A stretch of DNA of 64,000 nt from Rhodobacter sp. (GTDB lineage Bacteria; Pseudomonadota; Alphaproteobacteria; Rhodobacterales; Rhodobacteraceae), in assembly GCA_027489175.1 (NCBI GenBank), contig JAIYAE010000014.1, positions 464,037 through 528,036 on the forward strand. Reading direction: 5' to 3'. Of this stretch, positions 46,590 to 55,179 are shown piece by piece (the stretch's first letter is position 1; the number at the start of each line of letters is the position of its first letter). The position numbers and the translations under genes are program-made. Below the pieces are notes generated by a model. The model was given only the letters and a program-made list of their open reading frames with translations, was not told where the DNA came from and made no database searches.

Positions 46590-46617
46590 AACCCGCCGGG
46601 AACCCGCCGAAAAGGGC

Positions 46618-46645
46618 TTGCGCATGCCGCAAATGCGAGTATGTA
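46618..46645 (+). promoter_or_regulatory. Candidate promoter of the rpmF-plsX-fabH operon
   Basis: TTGCGC (46618-46623), 16-nt spacer, TATGTA (46640-46645), followed by a GC-rich discriminator TCGCGCC. The 12-mer AGTATGTATCGC covering the -10 is also present ahead of tRNA-Pro at the same place relative to its -35. This is what a growth-rate-controlled promoter should look like for a ribosomal-protein operon. Confidence 0.55.
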
Positions 46646-46761
46646 TCGCGCCTCATTCAAGCTGTGAAGCAGCATCGGTCGGCTATTGCCATCGCATCCA
46701 CTGACCGCACTGCTTTGCATAGGAAATCCAGGGGCCTGTCCCCACTGCCCGAGGTTGTGAC

Positions 46762-46968
46762 ATGGCTGTCCCGCAGAACCGCACCACGAAATCCAAGCGC
46801 AACATGCGTCGCGCCCATGACTCGCTGGTTGCCGCGAACCCCAACGAATGCCCGAACTGTGGCGAGCTGAAGCGTCCGCACCATGTGTGCCCGTCTTGTG
46901 GCCACTACGATTCGCGTGAGGTGGTGTCGATGGCCCGCGAAGTCGATCTGGACGAGGACGCGGCGTAA
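46762..46968 (+). CDS. rpmF: 50S ribosomal protein L32
   Basis: A 68-residue ribosomal protein. [20 protein letters not shown] is the universal L32 start, and a zinc ribbon is formed by Cys30/Cys33 (CPNC) and Cys43/Cys46 (CPSC); it is the zinc-binding C+ form. It is followed after 26 nt by plsX, linking ribosome and membrane lipid synthesis as in most bacteria. Confidence 0.97.
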   Translation: MAVPQNRTTKSKRNMRRAHDSLVAANPNECPNCGELKRPHHVCPSCGHYDSREVVSMAREVDLDEDAA

Positions 46969-46994
46969 GCCGCGCCCGACGGCGCGACTGACCT

Positions 46995-48140
46995 ATGGCC
47001 ACCGGACCACAATCTGCGGGACCAGAGTCTGCGCCTGACACGGCCCCCGACACGGCGTCTGATCGTGTCGTCATTTCGGTTGATGCCATGGGTGGCGATC
47101 AAGGACCGGCAGCGGTTGTTGCCGGTCTTGCTGATTCCATGGCCTTGCATCCCCGGATGGACGCAGTCCTGCACGGCGATGAGGCGGTTCTGGCCCCACT
47201 TGTCGCGCGCCATCCCATTCTGACCAACCGCTGCACGCTGCGCCACGCTGACCGCGTGGTCACCATGCATGACAAGCCCGCGCAAGTGATGCGGCATGGC
47301 GCTGGCACCTCGATGTGGGGGGCGATCGACAGCGTCAAGGACGGCGAAGCGACGGTGGCCGTCTCTTGCGGCAATACGGGTGCCTTGATGGCCGTGTCGA
47401 TGTTGCGGCTGCGCAAACTGCCCGGCGTGAACCGCCCGGCCATTGCCTGCATGTGGCCCTCGCGCAATCCGGGCGGATTCAACCTGATGCTGGACGTCGG
47501 CGCCGATGTGAAGGCCGAGGCGGATGATCTTCTGCAATACGCCACGATGGGCGCATCCTACGCGCGCAACGGCATGGGTCTGGCACGTCCGCGGATCGGC
47601 ATCCTGAACGTCGGCACCGAAGAGCACAAAGGCCGGGCCGAGCTGAAAGAGGCGCATGAACGCATGCCCCGCGTCGCCGAGATCGGCAGTTTCGACTATG
47701 TCGGCTTTGTCGAAGGCGGAGATCTGCCCTCAAACCGGGTGGATGTGATCGTGACCGACGGCTTTACCGGCAACGTAGCGCTGAAGACCGGCGAAGGCAC
47801 GGCCAAGCTGATTTCGGATTTCATGCGTGATGCGTTTCAGGTCGGGTTCTGGTCAAAAGTGACCGCCGTTCTGGCAATGAGCTCGCTGAAACGGCTGCAA
47901 AAGCGGATGGACCCGCGCCGCGTGAATGGCGGTGTGTTTCTGGGGTTGAACGGCACCGTGGTAAAGTCGCACGGGGCGGCCGATGCGACCGGAGTGGCGG
48001 CAGCGATCGGCCTGGCCTACCAGCTGGCGCAGGTCCGGTTCATCGAACGGCTGGCCGCCCGGGTTGCATCGGCCGAACGCGCGGGGCAGGATGACGCACC
48101 CAAGACGGATGCCGCAACGGGGAGCGATCCGACCGAATGA
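46995..48140 (+). CDS. plsX: Phosphate acyltransferase PlsX
   Basis: A 381-residue enzyme that converts acyl-ACP to acyl-phosphate for phospholipid synthesis. VVISVDAMGGDQGPAAVVAGL is the signature start of the domain, followed by CGNTGALMAVSMLRLRKLPGVNRPAI, LDVGADVKAEADDLLQYATMG and NVGTEEHKGRAELKEAHE. About 24 residues precede the domain (repeated Pro-Asp-Thr-Ala-Pro), with no ribosome-binding site for the ATG at 46995, so a start inside this stretch is possible. The stop overlaps fabH by 4 nt. Confidence 0.93.
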   Translation: MATGPQSAGPESAPDTAPDTASDRVVISVDAMGGDQGPAAVVAGLADSMALHPRMDAVLHGDEAVLAPLVARHPILTNRCTLRHADRVVTMHDKPAQVMRHGAGTSMWGAIDSVKDGEATVAVSCGNTGALMAVSMLRLRKLPGVNRPAIACMWPSRNPGGFNLMLDVGADVKAEADDLLQYATMGASYARNGMGLARPRIGILNVGTEEHKGRAELKEAHERMPRVAEIGSFDYVGFVEGGDLPSNRVDVIVTDGFTGNVALKTGEGTAKLISDFMRDAFQVGFWSKVTAVLAMSSLKRLQKRMDPRRVNGGVFLGLNGTVVKSHGAADATGVAAAIGLAYQLAQVRFIERLAARVASAERAGQDDAPKTDAATGSDPTE

Positions 48141-49108
48141 CGATACGCGCTGCAGTCAAGGGCGTCGGGCATTACCTGCCGGACCGAGTGGTCCCCAACG
48201 CCGAGTTTGAAGCCATCATCGACACGTCGGATGAGTGGATTCGCTCACGCTCGGGGATTGAACGGCGGCATTTCGCAGCCGAAGGCCAGATGACCAGCGA
48301 TCTGGCGACGCGTGCGGCCTTGGCGGCTTTGGCGGATGCCGGACTTGTGGCCGAAGATATCGACGCGATCATCGTCGCCACGTCGACCCCGGATCTCACC
48401 TTCCCGGCGGTGGCGACCATGGTCCAGGCCGCACTCGGCATGACGCGGGGCTTTGCCTTTGACGTGCAGGCGGTCTGCGCCGGTTTCGTCTTTGCGCTTA
48501 CCAATGCCAATGCGCTCATCCTGTCCGGCCAGGCCAGACGCGTGCTGGTCATCGGGGCGGAAACCTTCAGCCGGTTGATGAACTGGAAGGACCGGGGTAC
48601 CTGCGTCCTCTTCGGTGACGGGGCAGGCGCGCTGGTGCTGGAAGCGGTTGACGGCACTGGTACGACGGCTGATCGGGGCATCCTGTCGGCGGACCTGAAC
48701 TCCGACGGGCGGTTCCGCGACATCCTTTACGTCAACGGCGGCACCTCGACCGGGACCACTGGCCATCTGGTGATGGAAGGCAAGGAAGTCTTCCGCCATG
48801 CCATTGAAAAGCTGGCCGAAACGGCGCACCGCGCGCTGGACAAGGCAGGCCTCACGCCCGAGGACGTGGACTGGATCGTGCCGCATCAGGCCAACATCCG
48901 TATCATCGAAGGCACCGCGAAACGGATGCAGGTCCCGATGGACCGGGTGGTCGTCACCGTGCAGGACCATGGCAACACCTCGGCCGCTTCCATCCCGCTG
49001 GCGCTGTCGGTCGGGCGCGCGCGCGGCCAGATCAAGCCTGGCGATCTTCTGGTGACCGAGGCGATTGGCGGGGGCCTGGCCTGGGGCTCGGTCGTCCTGC
49101 GCTGGTAG
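48137..49108 (+). CDS. fabH: Beta-ketoacyl-ACP synthase III FabH
   Basis: A 323-residue enzyme that starts fatty-acid synthesis by condensing acetyl-CoA with malonyl-ACP. The catalytic Cys114 is in DVQAVCAGFVFAL, the histidine in DWIVPHQANIRII, and the asparagine in QDHGNTSAASIP. The N-terminal SRSGIERRHFA and C-terminal GGGLAWGSVVLRW are family standard. Translationally coupled to plsX by an ATGA overlap. Confidence 0.96.
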   Translation: MTIRAAVKGVGHYLPDRVVPNAEFEAIIDTSDEWIRSRSGIERRHFAAEGQMTSDLATRAALAALADAGLVAEDIDAIIVATSTPDLTFPAVATMVQAALGMTRGFAFDVQAVCAGFVFALTNANALILSGQARRVLVIGAETFSRLMNWKDRGTCVLFGDGAGALVLEAVDGTGTTADRGILSADLNSDGRFRDILYVNGGTSTGTTGHLVMEGKEVFRHAIEKLAETAHRALDKAGLTPEDVDWIVPHQANIRIIEGTAKRMQVPMDRVVVTVQDHGNTSAASIPLALSVGRARGQIKPGDLLVTEAIGGGLAWGSVVLRW

Positions 49109-49209
49109 CTGCCGTTAAGCCCGCGCCCCAAGTGGTTGATATTGACTCGTAAATCCATCCGCCGCATGGTCATGAAAAGAACGATGACCAAAAGACTTCG
49201 GGGGATGGG

Positions 49210-49512
49210 ATGAGCGAGAAGACCTTGACCAGGATGGACCTGAGCGAAGCCGTGTTTCGCGAAGTGGGCCTGAGCCGCAACGAATCTGCCAATCTTGTCG
49301 AAAGCGTCCTGCAGCACATGTCCGACGCGCTGGCCCAGGGGGAGACGGTCAAGATCTCATCCTTCGGCACTTTTTCGGTCCGCGCCAAGTCGGCCCGCGT
49401 CGGCCGCAACCCCAAGACCGGAGAGGAAGTTCCGATTTCCCCGCGCCGGGTCCTGACGTTCCGCCCCTCGCATCTGATGAAGGATCGCGTCGCTGCCGGA
49501 AAGAAGCGCTGA
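49210..49512 (+). CDS. ihfA: Integration host factor subunit alpha
   Basis: A 100-residue DNA-bending protein of the HU/IHF family. [41 protein letters not shown] is the helical dimerisation part; [45 protein letters not shown] contains the beta arm with the conserved RNPKTGE tip whose proline intercalates into DNA. The order fabH-ihfA-merR is typical for Rhodobacterales. A weak promoter pair (TTGACT at 49142, CATGGT after 17 nt) lies in the 101-nt gap. Confidence 0.95.
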   Translation: MSEKTLTRMDLSEAVFREVGLSRNESANLVESVLQHMSDALAQGETVKISSFGTFSVRAKSARVGRNPKTGEEVPISPRRVLTFRPSHLMKDRVAAGKKR

Positions 49513-49526
49513 AAGGGTCATAGCGG

Positions 49527-50192
49527 ATGGACAAGTCGCCTGACGCCTTCCGCACGATCAGCGAAGTGGCCGATGTGCTGGAAACCCCGGCCCATGTGCT
49601 GCGCTTCTGGGAAAGCCGGTTTCCGCAGATCCGCCCGGTCAAGCGCGCCGGGGGGCGGCGGTACTATCGTCCCTCAGACGTGGCTCTGCTGGCTGGCATC
49701 AAGCGGCTTTTGCACGATGAAGGGCTGACGATCCGCGGCGTGCAGAAAATCCTGCGCGATCAAGGCGTGCGGCATGTGGCTGGCCTCTCGGACGATTCGG
49801 TGTCGGTCGAGGATCTGGTGACAGCGGCCACGGCCGAGGTTGTGCATCTGGATGGACGTCGCGACCCGCCTGACGCAGATGGCGCTGACCTTGCGCCCGA
49901 AGAAGACGTGCCCGAAGCCGGTTTCATCGCAGTTGAGGATGAGGATGAGGTCGACGCAGCCCCCGCAGTGACGCCCGTTCAGTCGGTTCTGCCGCTCTTT
50001 GATCCGCCAGCCGCCCCAAAGCCCGCGCCACGCCAACCGACGCTGCGCGATGATGCCAGTTTTGCAAGCCTGATCAGAGCCTTGCCGCCGAAAGCTCTAC
50101 AAGGCTCAGCGCCTGAGATCGCGGTTCTTGCCCGCCGTCTGGCGGCGCTACGGTCACAGATCGCCAGTCGCGCCGAAGGCGGCCAGGGCTAA
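49527..50192 (+). CDS. MerR-family transcriptional regulator
   Basis: A 221-residue protein whose N-terminal 80 residues form a winged helix of MerR type: [73 protein letters not shown], with the RFWE and RRYYRPSDV motifs. The rest is acidic and of low complexity ([19 protein letters not shown]) with a helical end. No metal-binding cysteines are present, so it is not a metal sensor. It lies 14 nt after ihfA and has the same position in related genomes; its target is not known. Confidence 0.88.
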   Translation: MDKSPDAFRTISEVADVLETPAHVLRFWESRFPQIRPVKRAGGRRYYRPSDVALLAGIKRLLHDEGLTIRGVQKILRDQGVRHVAGLSDDSVSVEDLVTAATAEVVHLDGRRDPPDADGADLAPEEDVPEAGFIAVEDEDEVDAAPAVTPVQSVLPLFDPPAAPKPAPRQPTLRDDASFASLIRALPPKALQGSAPEIAVLARRLAALRSQIASRAEGGQG

Positions 50193-50226
50193 GCCGGGCG
50201 ATGTCGGGTGCCCTATGCTTTCCCGC

Positions 50227-50254
50227 TTGCCCCGGCCCGGAAATCCAGTATGTA
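50227..50254 (+). promoter_or_regulatory. Candidate promoter of tRNA-Pro
   Basis: TTGCCC (50227-50232), 16-nt spacer, TATGTA (50249-50254), discriminator TCGCCCC; the tRNA begins 12 nt after the -10. The AGTATGTATCGC core is identical to that ahead of rpmF. Confidence 0.55.
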
Positions 50255-50265
50255 TCGCCCCGTGT

Positions 50266-50343
50266 CGGGCCGTAGCGCAGCCTGGTTAGCGCGTCCGTCT
50301 GGGGGGCGGGAGGTCGAGAGTTCGAATCTCTCCGGCCCGACCA
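50266..50343 (+). tRNA. tRNA-Pro (anticodon GGG)
   Basis: A 78-nt cloverleaf with encoded CCA. The acceptor stem CGGGCCG pairs with CGGCCCG; the D arm is GCGC/GCGC with an AGCCTGGTTA loop; the anticodon loop is CTGGGGG with GGG at the anticodon; the T arm holds GTTCGAATC. The anticodon stem TCCGT/GCGGG has two G-T pairs. C1 as first base and A as discriminator are proline identity features. A strong terminator follows 5 nt after the CCA. Confidence 0.95.
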
Positions 50344-50348
50344 TTGCA

Positions 50349-50391
50349 AAACCGCCCGCCTGCCATCTGGCAGTGCGGGCGGTTTCGTTTT
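50349..50391 (+). terminator. Rho-independent terminator of tRNA-Pro
   Basis: An 11-bp stem AAACCGCCCGC / GCGGGCGGTTT with a 15-nt loop that itself can pair (CTGCCA/TGGCAG), followed by CGTTTT. Confidence 0.9.
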
Positions 50392-50428
50392 CAAACTGCG
50401 GCGCAGGATCAGTCGGGGCGGGGATGCG

Positions 50429-51508
50429 ATGACAAACGGTGTGCTGCCCTCACAGGCCCTGCGCAGGCTGATCGCCCAAGGCGCGATTGCCGCCGATCCT
50501 GCGGTGCTGGACGACCAGCTGCAGCCCGCAAGCCTTGATCTGCGGCTGGGCACCGTCGCCTACAGGGTGCGCGCGTCGTTCCTTTCGGGCAAGGGCCGGA
50601 CTGTGCAGGACCGGCTGGAAGAATTTACCATGCACAAGGTCAACCTGACCGAAGGCGCGGTGCTGGAAAAGAACTGCGTCTATGTCATCCCCTTGGCCGA
50701 ACGGCTGGCCCTGCCCCCGAGCGTGACAGCGGTGGCCAATGCCAAAAGCTCCTCCGGGCGACTGGACCTGCTGACCCGCACGATCACCGATGGCGGGACT
50801 GAGTTTGACCGCATTCCCGAAGGCTACACAGGGCCGCTTTACGCCGAAGTTTGCCCGCGCAGTTTCTCGGTGCTGGTGCGGGCGGGGCAACGGCTGAACC
50901 AGATCCGCTTTCGGTCGGGTCAGGCGGTGCTGACGGACGCCGAGCTGACGGCCCTCCACACCGCTGACCCGCTGGTGTCGGGTGAGGCGGTGATTTCCGA
51001 AGGCCTGGGCTTCTCCGTCGATCTGCGGCCTGCCAAGGGCACGCTGGTCGGCTACCGCGCCAAGCCGCATACCGGGGTCGTCGATCTGGACCGGATCGGC
51101 CACTACCCCGCTGCCGACTTCTGGGAAGAGCTGCACGCCACCGATGGCCGCATCATTCTGGACCCCGGTGCGTTCTACATCCTCGTCAGCCGCGAGGCGG
51201 TGACGATCCCCCCCGATTATGCAGCCGAAATGGCGCCCTACCTTGCGATGGTGGGGGAATTTCGCGTGCATTACGCCGGATTCTTCGATCCCGGTTTCGG
51301 ACATGCGACAGCCGGTGGGACTGGCTCACGCGGGGTGCTTGAGGTGCGCTGCCACGAGGCGCCTTTCGTCCTGGAGCATGGCCAGGTGGTCGGGCGGCTG
51401 GTCTATGAGCGGATGAGCGAACGACCGGAAACCCTTTACGGACTTGGGATTTCCTCGAATTACCAAGGCCAGGGTCTGAAGCTGGCCAAGCAGTTCAAGG
51501 TCGGCTGA
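50429..51508 (+). CDS. dcd: dCTP deaminase, long two-domain form
   Basis: A 359-residue protein that deaminates dCTP to dUTP, feeding dTMP synthesis. It is nearly twice the usual 190 residues because it holds two dUTPase-fold domains in tandem: the first (about 1-170) with ASLDLRLGTVAYRVRASFL and VANAKSSSGRLDLLTRTITDGGTEFDRIPEGYTGPLYAEVCPRSF, the second (about 185-359) with PGAFYILVSREAVTIPPDYAAEMAPY, HYAGFFDPGFGHA and FVLEHGQVVGRLVYERM. The long form is normal for many alphaproteobacteria, where the subunit acts as a fused pseudo-dimer. The start ATG at 50429 lacks a strong SD. Tandem hairpins follow. Confidence 0.9.
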   Translation: MTNGVLPSQALRRLIAQGAIAADPAVLDDQLQPASLDLRLGTVAYRVRASFLSGKGRTVQDRLEEFTMHKVNLTEGAVLEKNCVYVIPLAERLALPPSVTAVANAKSSSGRLDLLTRTITDGGTEFDRIPEGYTGPLYAEVCPRSFSVLVRAGQRLNQIRFRSGQAVLTDAELTALHTADPLVSGEAVISEGLGFSVDLRPAKGTLVGYRAKPHTGVVDLDRIGHYPAADFWEELHATDGRIILDPGAFYILVSREAVTIPPDYAAEMAPYLAMVGEFRVHYAGFFDPGFGHATAGGTGSRGVLEVRCHEAPFVLEHGQVVGRLVYERMSERPETLYGLGISSNYQGQGLKLAKQFKVG

Positions 51509-51524
51509 CCGGCCAGGCCGGGAC

Positions 51525-51573
51525 CAAATTTCTTTAGCAAGAAATTTGTCAAAATCCTTGCTTAAGGATTTTG
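51525..51573. terminator. Two tandem perfect AT-rich palindromes between convergent genes
   Basis: CAAATTTCTT (51525-51534), loop TAGC, AAGAAATTTG (51539-51548); then CAAAATCCTT (51550-51559), loop GCTT, AAGGATTTTG (51564-51573). Both stems are perfect 10-mers with 4-nt loops, separated by a single T. They lie exactly between the dcd stop and the convergent small gene, so they can end transcription from both sides. The low GC makes the stems unlike the other terminators of this window; they may belong to a dispersed palindrome family. Confidence 0.65.
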
Positions 51574-51574
51574 G

Positions 51575-51775
51575 CTAGCGCAGGAACCGCCGCGCGAGGC
51601 GTGAGGCCTTTTGCGCCTTGTCGGCCATGGCTTTGGCGGACTGGGCCTGCTTGCGCTCTTCCGGGGTCAACTCGGCTTCCGGTTTGCCCTTGCGGGCGGC
51701 ATAATCGACGCCAGTCTTGACAGCGGACCGGATGAACATCCGGGTCAGCATGGATATCAGGCGGTTCATGTCCAT
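51575..51775 (-). CDS. Small conserved basic protein downstream of scpB
   Basis: A 66-residue protein, MDMNRLISMLTRMFIRSAVKTG and then a lysine/alanine-rich helical half with a PEERKQAQSAKAMADKAQKASRLARRF end. It starts 3 nt after the scpB stop and has a GAGGAT site inside the scpB end; a second ATG at 51769 is possible. Similar short proteins (MNRLI.ML.R) are found after scpB in other Rhodobacterales. One amphipathic or weak membrane segment (residues 4-20) may anchor it. Function unknown. Confidence 0.65.
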   Translation of the reverse strand: MDMNRLISMLTRMFIRSAVKTGVDYAARKGKPEAELTPEERKQAQSAKAMADKAQKASRLARRFLR

Positions 51776-51778
51776 GGA

Positions 51779-52417
51779 TCAATCCTCGAAAAGTTCGGTC
51801 TGACCGGCGGTCGCTTCCTCATCCTCATCGCCGGGCAAGGCCAGTCCCGGTGCGGGTCGGTTGTCGAGAAGACCCGCCGCGCGCAGCTCTTTCAGCCCCG
51901 GAAGATCGCGTGCGGATTCAAGGCCGAAGTGATCCAGGAAGGTTTCCGTCACCACAAAGGTCACCGGACGACCCGGGGTCATGCGGCGGCGGCCAAGGCG
52001 GATCCAGTCCAGTTCCAGAAGTTGATCCACAGTGCCCCGACTGACCGCAACCCCACGGATTTCCTCGATTTCCGCGCGCGTGACGGGCTGGTGATAAGCC
52101 ACAATCGCCAGCGTCTCGATCGCGGCGCGGCTGAGTTTCCGCGTCTCGATCGTCTCGCGCCGCATCAGGTGGCCAAGATCAGGCGCGGTCCGGAAGGCAT
52201 AGGCGTCGCCGACCTTCACCAGGTTCACCCCCCGCCCTTCATAGCGTTTGCGCAGGTACACCAGCGCCTCCGCCGGGTCTGAGCCATGGGGCAAGCGTGC
52301 CGCAAGTTCAGCAAGCGTCACGGGTTCGGACATCGCGAAAAGGATCGCCTCGACCATCCGCTCCTGCTCGCCCATCGGGGGGGCGTCGAACAGGCTTTCT
52401 TCCTGCAGATCGCTCAT
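51779..52417 (-). CDS. scpB: Segregation and condensation protein B
   Basis: A 212-residue winged-helix protein that binds ScpA in the SMC complex for chromosome condensation. Typical segments are QERMVEAILFAMSEPVTLAELAARL, YAFRTAPDLGHLM and KLSRAAIETLAIVAYHQPVTRAEIEEIRGVAVSRGTVDQLLELDWI with RPVTFVVTETFLDHFGLESARDLPGL. The C-terminal acidic tail is not conserved. Overlaps scpA by 4 nt. Confidence 0.93.
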   Translation of the reverse strand: MSDLQEESLFDAPPMGEQERMVEAILFAMSEPVTLAELAARLPHGSDPAEALVYLRKRYEGRGVNLVKVGDAYAFRTAPDLGHLMRRETIETRKLSRAAIETLAIVAYHQPVTRAEIEEIRGVAVSRGTVDQLLELDWIRLGRRRMTPGRPVTFVVTETFLDHFGLESARDLPGLKELRAAGLLDNRPAPGLALPGDEDEEATAGQTELFED

Positions 52418-53208
52418 GGGTCCCTCCGCCGCAACTGGATCGGCGCGAAGGTATCACCCTGGCGCAGGGTGATGTGCCCGGCCTTGGCGAGTTCGAGCAC
52501 AGCCGCGAAATGGGCGGCTGTGGCCGACCGGCGGGCCATCGGGGTGACGTTCCAGCCTTCGGGCAGAAAGCTGGTCAGGTCCGCCCAGTCGCCCGCATAG
52601 CCGATCAGCCCGCGCATCCGGTCCAGCGCCTGTTCCATGGTGAAGACATGCTCACGGTCCATCACGAAGGGGCGGAAGTCGTCGCGGGTGCGGATGCGGG
52701 CATAGGCGCGCATCAGGTCCAGAAGCGTGGCGGTGTAGGTGACCTTGCGGTGGTGGGTCACGTCTTCCGGCAGGCCCCGGGCGAAGAAATCACGGCCAAG
52801 CTGGTCACGGCCCATCAGCCGCGCAGCGGCATCGCGCATCGCCTGCAAGCGTTCCAGCTGGAAAGCAAGGTGGGCGGCAAGGTCTTCCGCACTCGGCCCC
52901 GCCTCACCCGGTTCGGGCGGCAGAAGCAGGCGTGATTTCAGGAAGGCAAGCCAGGCCGCCATCACGAGATAGTCGGCGGCGAGTTCGATCCGCAAGCTGC
53001 GCGCCTGTTCGACGAAACCCAGATACTGTTCCGCCAGCTTCAGGACCGAGATCTTGCGCAGGTCCACCTTCTGCGTGCGGCTGAGGGTGAGAAGAAGGTC
53101 CAGCGGCCCTTCAAACCCATCGACATCCACAATCAGCGCCTCCGCCGCGAGGCGGTCTTCGACAGCCAGGCGTTCGGGCTGGTCCCAGTCCGCGTCAGAC
53201 ATCGGCAA
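52414..53208 (-). CDS. scpA: Segregation and condensation protein A
   Basis: A 264-residue kleisin that bridges the SMC heads. The N-terminal DGFEGPLDLLLTLSRTQKVDLRKISVLKLAEQYLGFVEQ and YLVMAAWLAFLKSRLLLPPEP are signature motifs; the C-terminal winged helix is VTPMARRSATAAHFAAVLELAKAGHITLRQGDTFAPIQLRR. Its start overlaps the nagZ end by 14 nt. With scpB it forms the SMC accessory pair; smc itself is elsewhere. Confidence 0.93.
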   Translation of the reverse strand: MPMSDADWDQPERLAVEDRLAAEALIVDVDGFEGPLDLLLTLSRTQKVDLRKISVLKLAEQYLGFVEQARSLRIELAADYLVMAAWLAFLKSRLLLPPEPGEAGPSAEDLAAHLAFQLERLQAMRDAAARLMGRDQLGRDFFARGLPEDVTHHRKVTYTATLLDLMRAYARIRTRDDFRPFVMDREHVFTMEQALDRMRGLIGYAGDWADLTSFLPEGWNVTPMARRSATAAHFAAVLELAKAGHITLRQGDTFAPIQLRRRDP

Positions 53209-54190
53209 GCTCGGCCAGAAGGGCGGGCAGGTCGGCCGCCACCTTGCGCCGCATGGCCAGCGCCGCCCTGCCCCGGTCCATTGCGGCGGCTGTCATCTGG
53301 CCGGCGGCGGCGGCGACCTCTTGCATCTGGGCCAGATCGCCTTTGCAGTGGAGCGCCAGATCGACACCGGCCGCGATCGACCGGGCAGTGCGGTCGGCAA
53401 GCGAGCCTGCAAGCGCCTCCATGTTCAGATCGTCCGTCATGAGAAGGCCCTGAAACCCGATTTCATCCCGGATCAGGCGGATCATGGTGGGCGATTGGGT
53501 GGCGGGCAGGTCAGGGTCGAGCGCTGCGAAGACCAGATGCGCGGTCATCGCCATCGGCAGATCGGCCAAGGCGCGGAACGGGGCGAAGTCCGTGGAACGC
53601 AACTCCTCCAACCCGGCAGTGACGGTGGGCAAGGCAAGATGCGTATCCAGATGCGACCGGCCATGGCCAGGCATGTGCTTGACCACCGGCAGCACACCAC
53701 CGGCCAGCAGCCCATCGGCCACCGCACGGGCGATGACCGTGACGCTGTCGGCGTTGGTGCCATAGCAGCGATTGCGCAAGAAGGGATGCGTCTCTGCGCC
53801 CGCAACATCCGCCACCGGCGCGCAATTGGCGTCGATCCCGACCGCGGCCAGTTCCGCCGCAATTGCCTGCGCCCGCAAGCCGAGAACCCGCGCCGCCTGC
53901 GCCACGGACCCTGCGCGAAGGGCGGTGTCCAACGGCGGTTCCCACTCTTGCCAATGCGGCGCGCGCAGGCGCTGAACGCGGCCACCTTCCTGATCAATCA
54001 GGATCGGGGCGTCACGGCCCACGGCATGGCGCAAGTCAGCCGTCAGACGGCGAAGCTGGTCCGGGCTTTCCACGTTGCGGGAAAAGACGATGAAACCGAA
54101 GGGATCAGCGTCGCGAAAGAAGGCGCGTTCATTGGCCAGAAGCTCCGGCCCGGCGCAACCGAAGATGGCAGCCCCGAAGCCTTTGGTCAT
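53195..54190 (-). CDS. nagZ: Beta-N-acetylhexosaminidase NagZ
   Basis: A 331-residue glycoside hydrolase family 3 enzyme that removes GlcNAc from muropeptides in cell-wall recycling. The family signature is KHMPGHGRSHLDTHLALP (residues about 165-182), with the catalytic Asp of the TDDLNMEAL motif near 247 and substrate contacts in ILIDQEGGRVQRLRAP. No signal peptide, so cytoplasmic as expected. Overlaps the SPOR gene by 4 nt. The order nagZ-scpA-scpB is common in alphaproteobacteria. Confidence 0.93.
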   Translation of the reverse strand: MTKGFGAAIFGCAGPELLANERAFFRDADPFGFIVFSRNVESPDQLRRLTADLRHAVGRDAPILIDQEGGRVQRLRAPHWQEWEPPLDTALRAGSVAQAARVLGLRAQAIAAELAAVGIDANCAPVADVAGAETHPFLRNRCYGTNADSVTVIARAVADGLLAGGVLPVVKHMPGHGRSHLDTHLALPTVTAGLEELRSTDFAPFRALADLPMAMTAHLVFAALDPDLPATQSPTMIRLIRDEIGFQGLLMTDDLNMEALAGSLADRTARSIAAGVDLALHCKGDLAQMQEVAAAAGQMTAAAMDRGRAALAMRRKVAADLPALLAELADV

Positions 54191-55179
54191 CGCTGCGGCA
54201 CCGGAATGCAGGTCGCCTCTTGCGCGACAAAGGCCGAGCAGAAACGGCGGGCGTCCGCCTCATCCTCAAACCCGTGGGCGCGCAGCCGAAAGAACGTGCG
54301 CCCGCCGCTTTCGGCCGGTTGCACGACCATGGACTTTTCGGCCATCAGATCGCCGAAGCCGCCCATCAGCCGCGCCCATTCGGCCCGCGCTTCATCTGCC
54401 GTGTCAAAGGCACCGAACTGGACCAGCCTGGTGCCGAGCGGAATGGTGGAGGGGTCAATCTCATTGGCCAGCGACAAGGCCACAGCTTCAGCCACCTCTT
54501 CCGGCGGGGTGTCGGTCGCCGCCTCACGCGCAGGGCGGGGGCGCGGCCTTGGTGACAGGGTGATCGCCCCGGCGGGCGCGATTTCGGTGACCAGGGCATC
54601 GGTATCAGCCACAGGCTCGGCCAGTGGTGCCGGTTCGGGGTCCAGGCCCAAAGCCTCGGCTAGGGCGGCGTCGACGGCAACCTCCGTCGGGCTGGCGCTT
54701 TCCACGGGTGGCGCTGCGGCAAGTGCCAGATCGGCGGCGGCAGTGTCCACAACGCCGGGGCTTGCCAGCGGGGCGGCCACCTCGGCCAGACCCGGGACCG
54801 CGGGGCTGGCAAGGCCCGCGGTATCTTCCGGGGCCAGATCCACCGGGCGCGGCGCAAGAATCAGCCGGTCCGGCATCGGCGCGGCCATTCCGACTTCGGC
54901 AACATCATTGACCGCAAGGCCCTGATGATCGGCAATCTCGCCCCCCGGATCGGCAGGGGCCACGCGCATCGGCCCGTCAAGCGCCTGCACGACCGGAACA
55001 CCCGTCACATCGCGCACCGCAAGCCGGTAGCCCCAGATGCCAAAGCCGACCACCAGCCCCAGCGAGGCCACCGCCCCCGCCAGCGTGATCCAGCGTTGCA
55101 GCCGTTCACTCGCCTGCCATTTGTCGGGGAGAGCCCCATCATAGGGGCCGCCGTGATCGTCGTAATCCGCGTCCGCCAT
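54187..55179 (-). CDS. SPOR-domain inner-membrane protein
   Basis: A 330-residue protein with a short cytoplasmic N terminus, a single membrane segment (about residues 31-51, WITLAGAVASLGLVVGFGIWGYRL), a long Pro/Ala/Glu-rich linker (60-240) and a C-terminal SPOR domain (LVQFGAFDTADEARAEWARLMGGF, then FFRLRAHGFEDEADARRFCSAFV). SPOR domains bind glycan strands stripped of peptides and bring proteins to the division site. It is translationally coupled to nagZ, a glycan recycling enzyme, and follows argS by 74 nt. Confidence 0.88.
   Translation of the reverse strand: MADADYDDHGGPYDGALPDKWQASERLQRWITLAGAVASLGLVVGFGIWGYRLAVRDVTGVPVVQALDGPMRVAPADPGGEIADHQGLAVNDVAEVGMAAPMPDRLILAPRPVDLAPEDTAGLASPAVPGLAEVAAPLASPGVVDTAAADLALAAAPPVESASPTEVAVDAALAEALGLDPEPAPLAEPVADTDALVTEIAPAGAITLSPRPRPRPAREAATDTPPEEVAEAVALSLANEIDPSTIPLGTRLVQFGAFDTADEARAEWARLMGGFGDLMAEKSMVVQPAESGGRTFFRLRAHGFEDEADARRFCSAFVAQEATCIPVPQR

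Noticed and set aside
53054..54925. Long plus-strand open frame opposite scpA, nagZ and the SPOR gene
   Set aside because: Antisense shadow of three recognised, overlapping minus-strand genes; the C-terminal Ser/Ala-rich part mirrors the SPOR linker.
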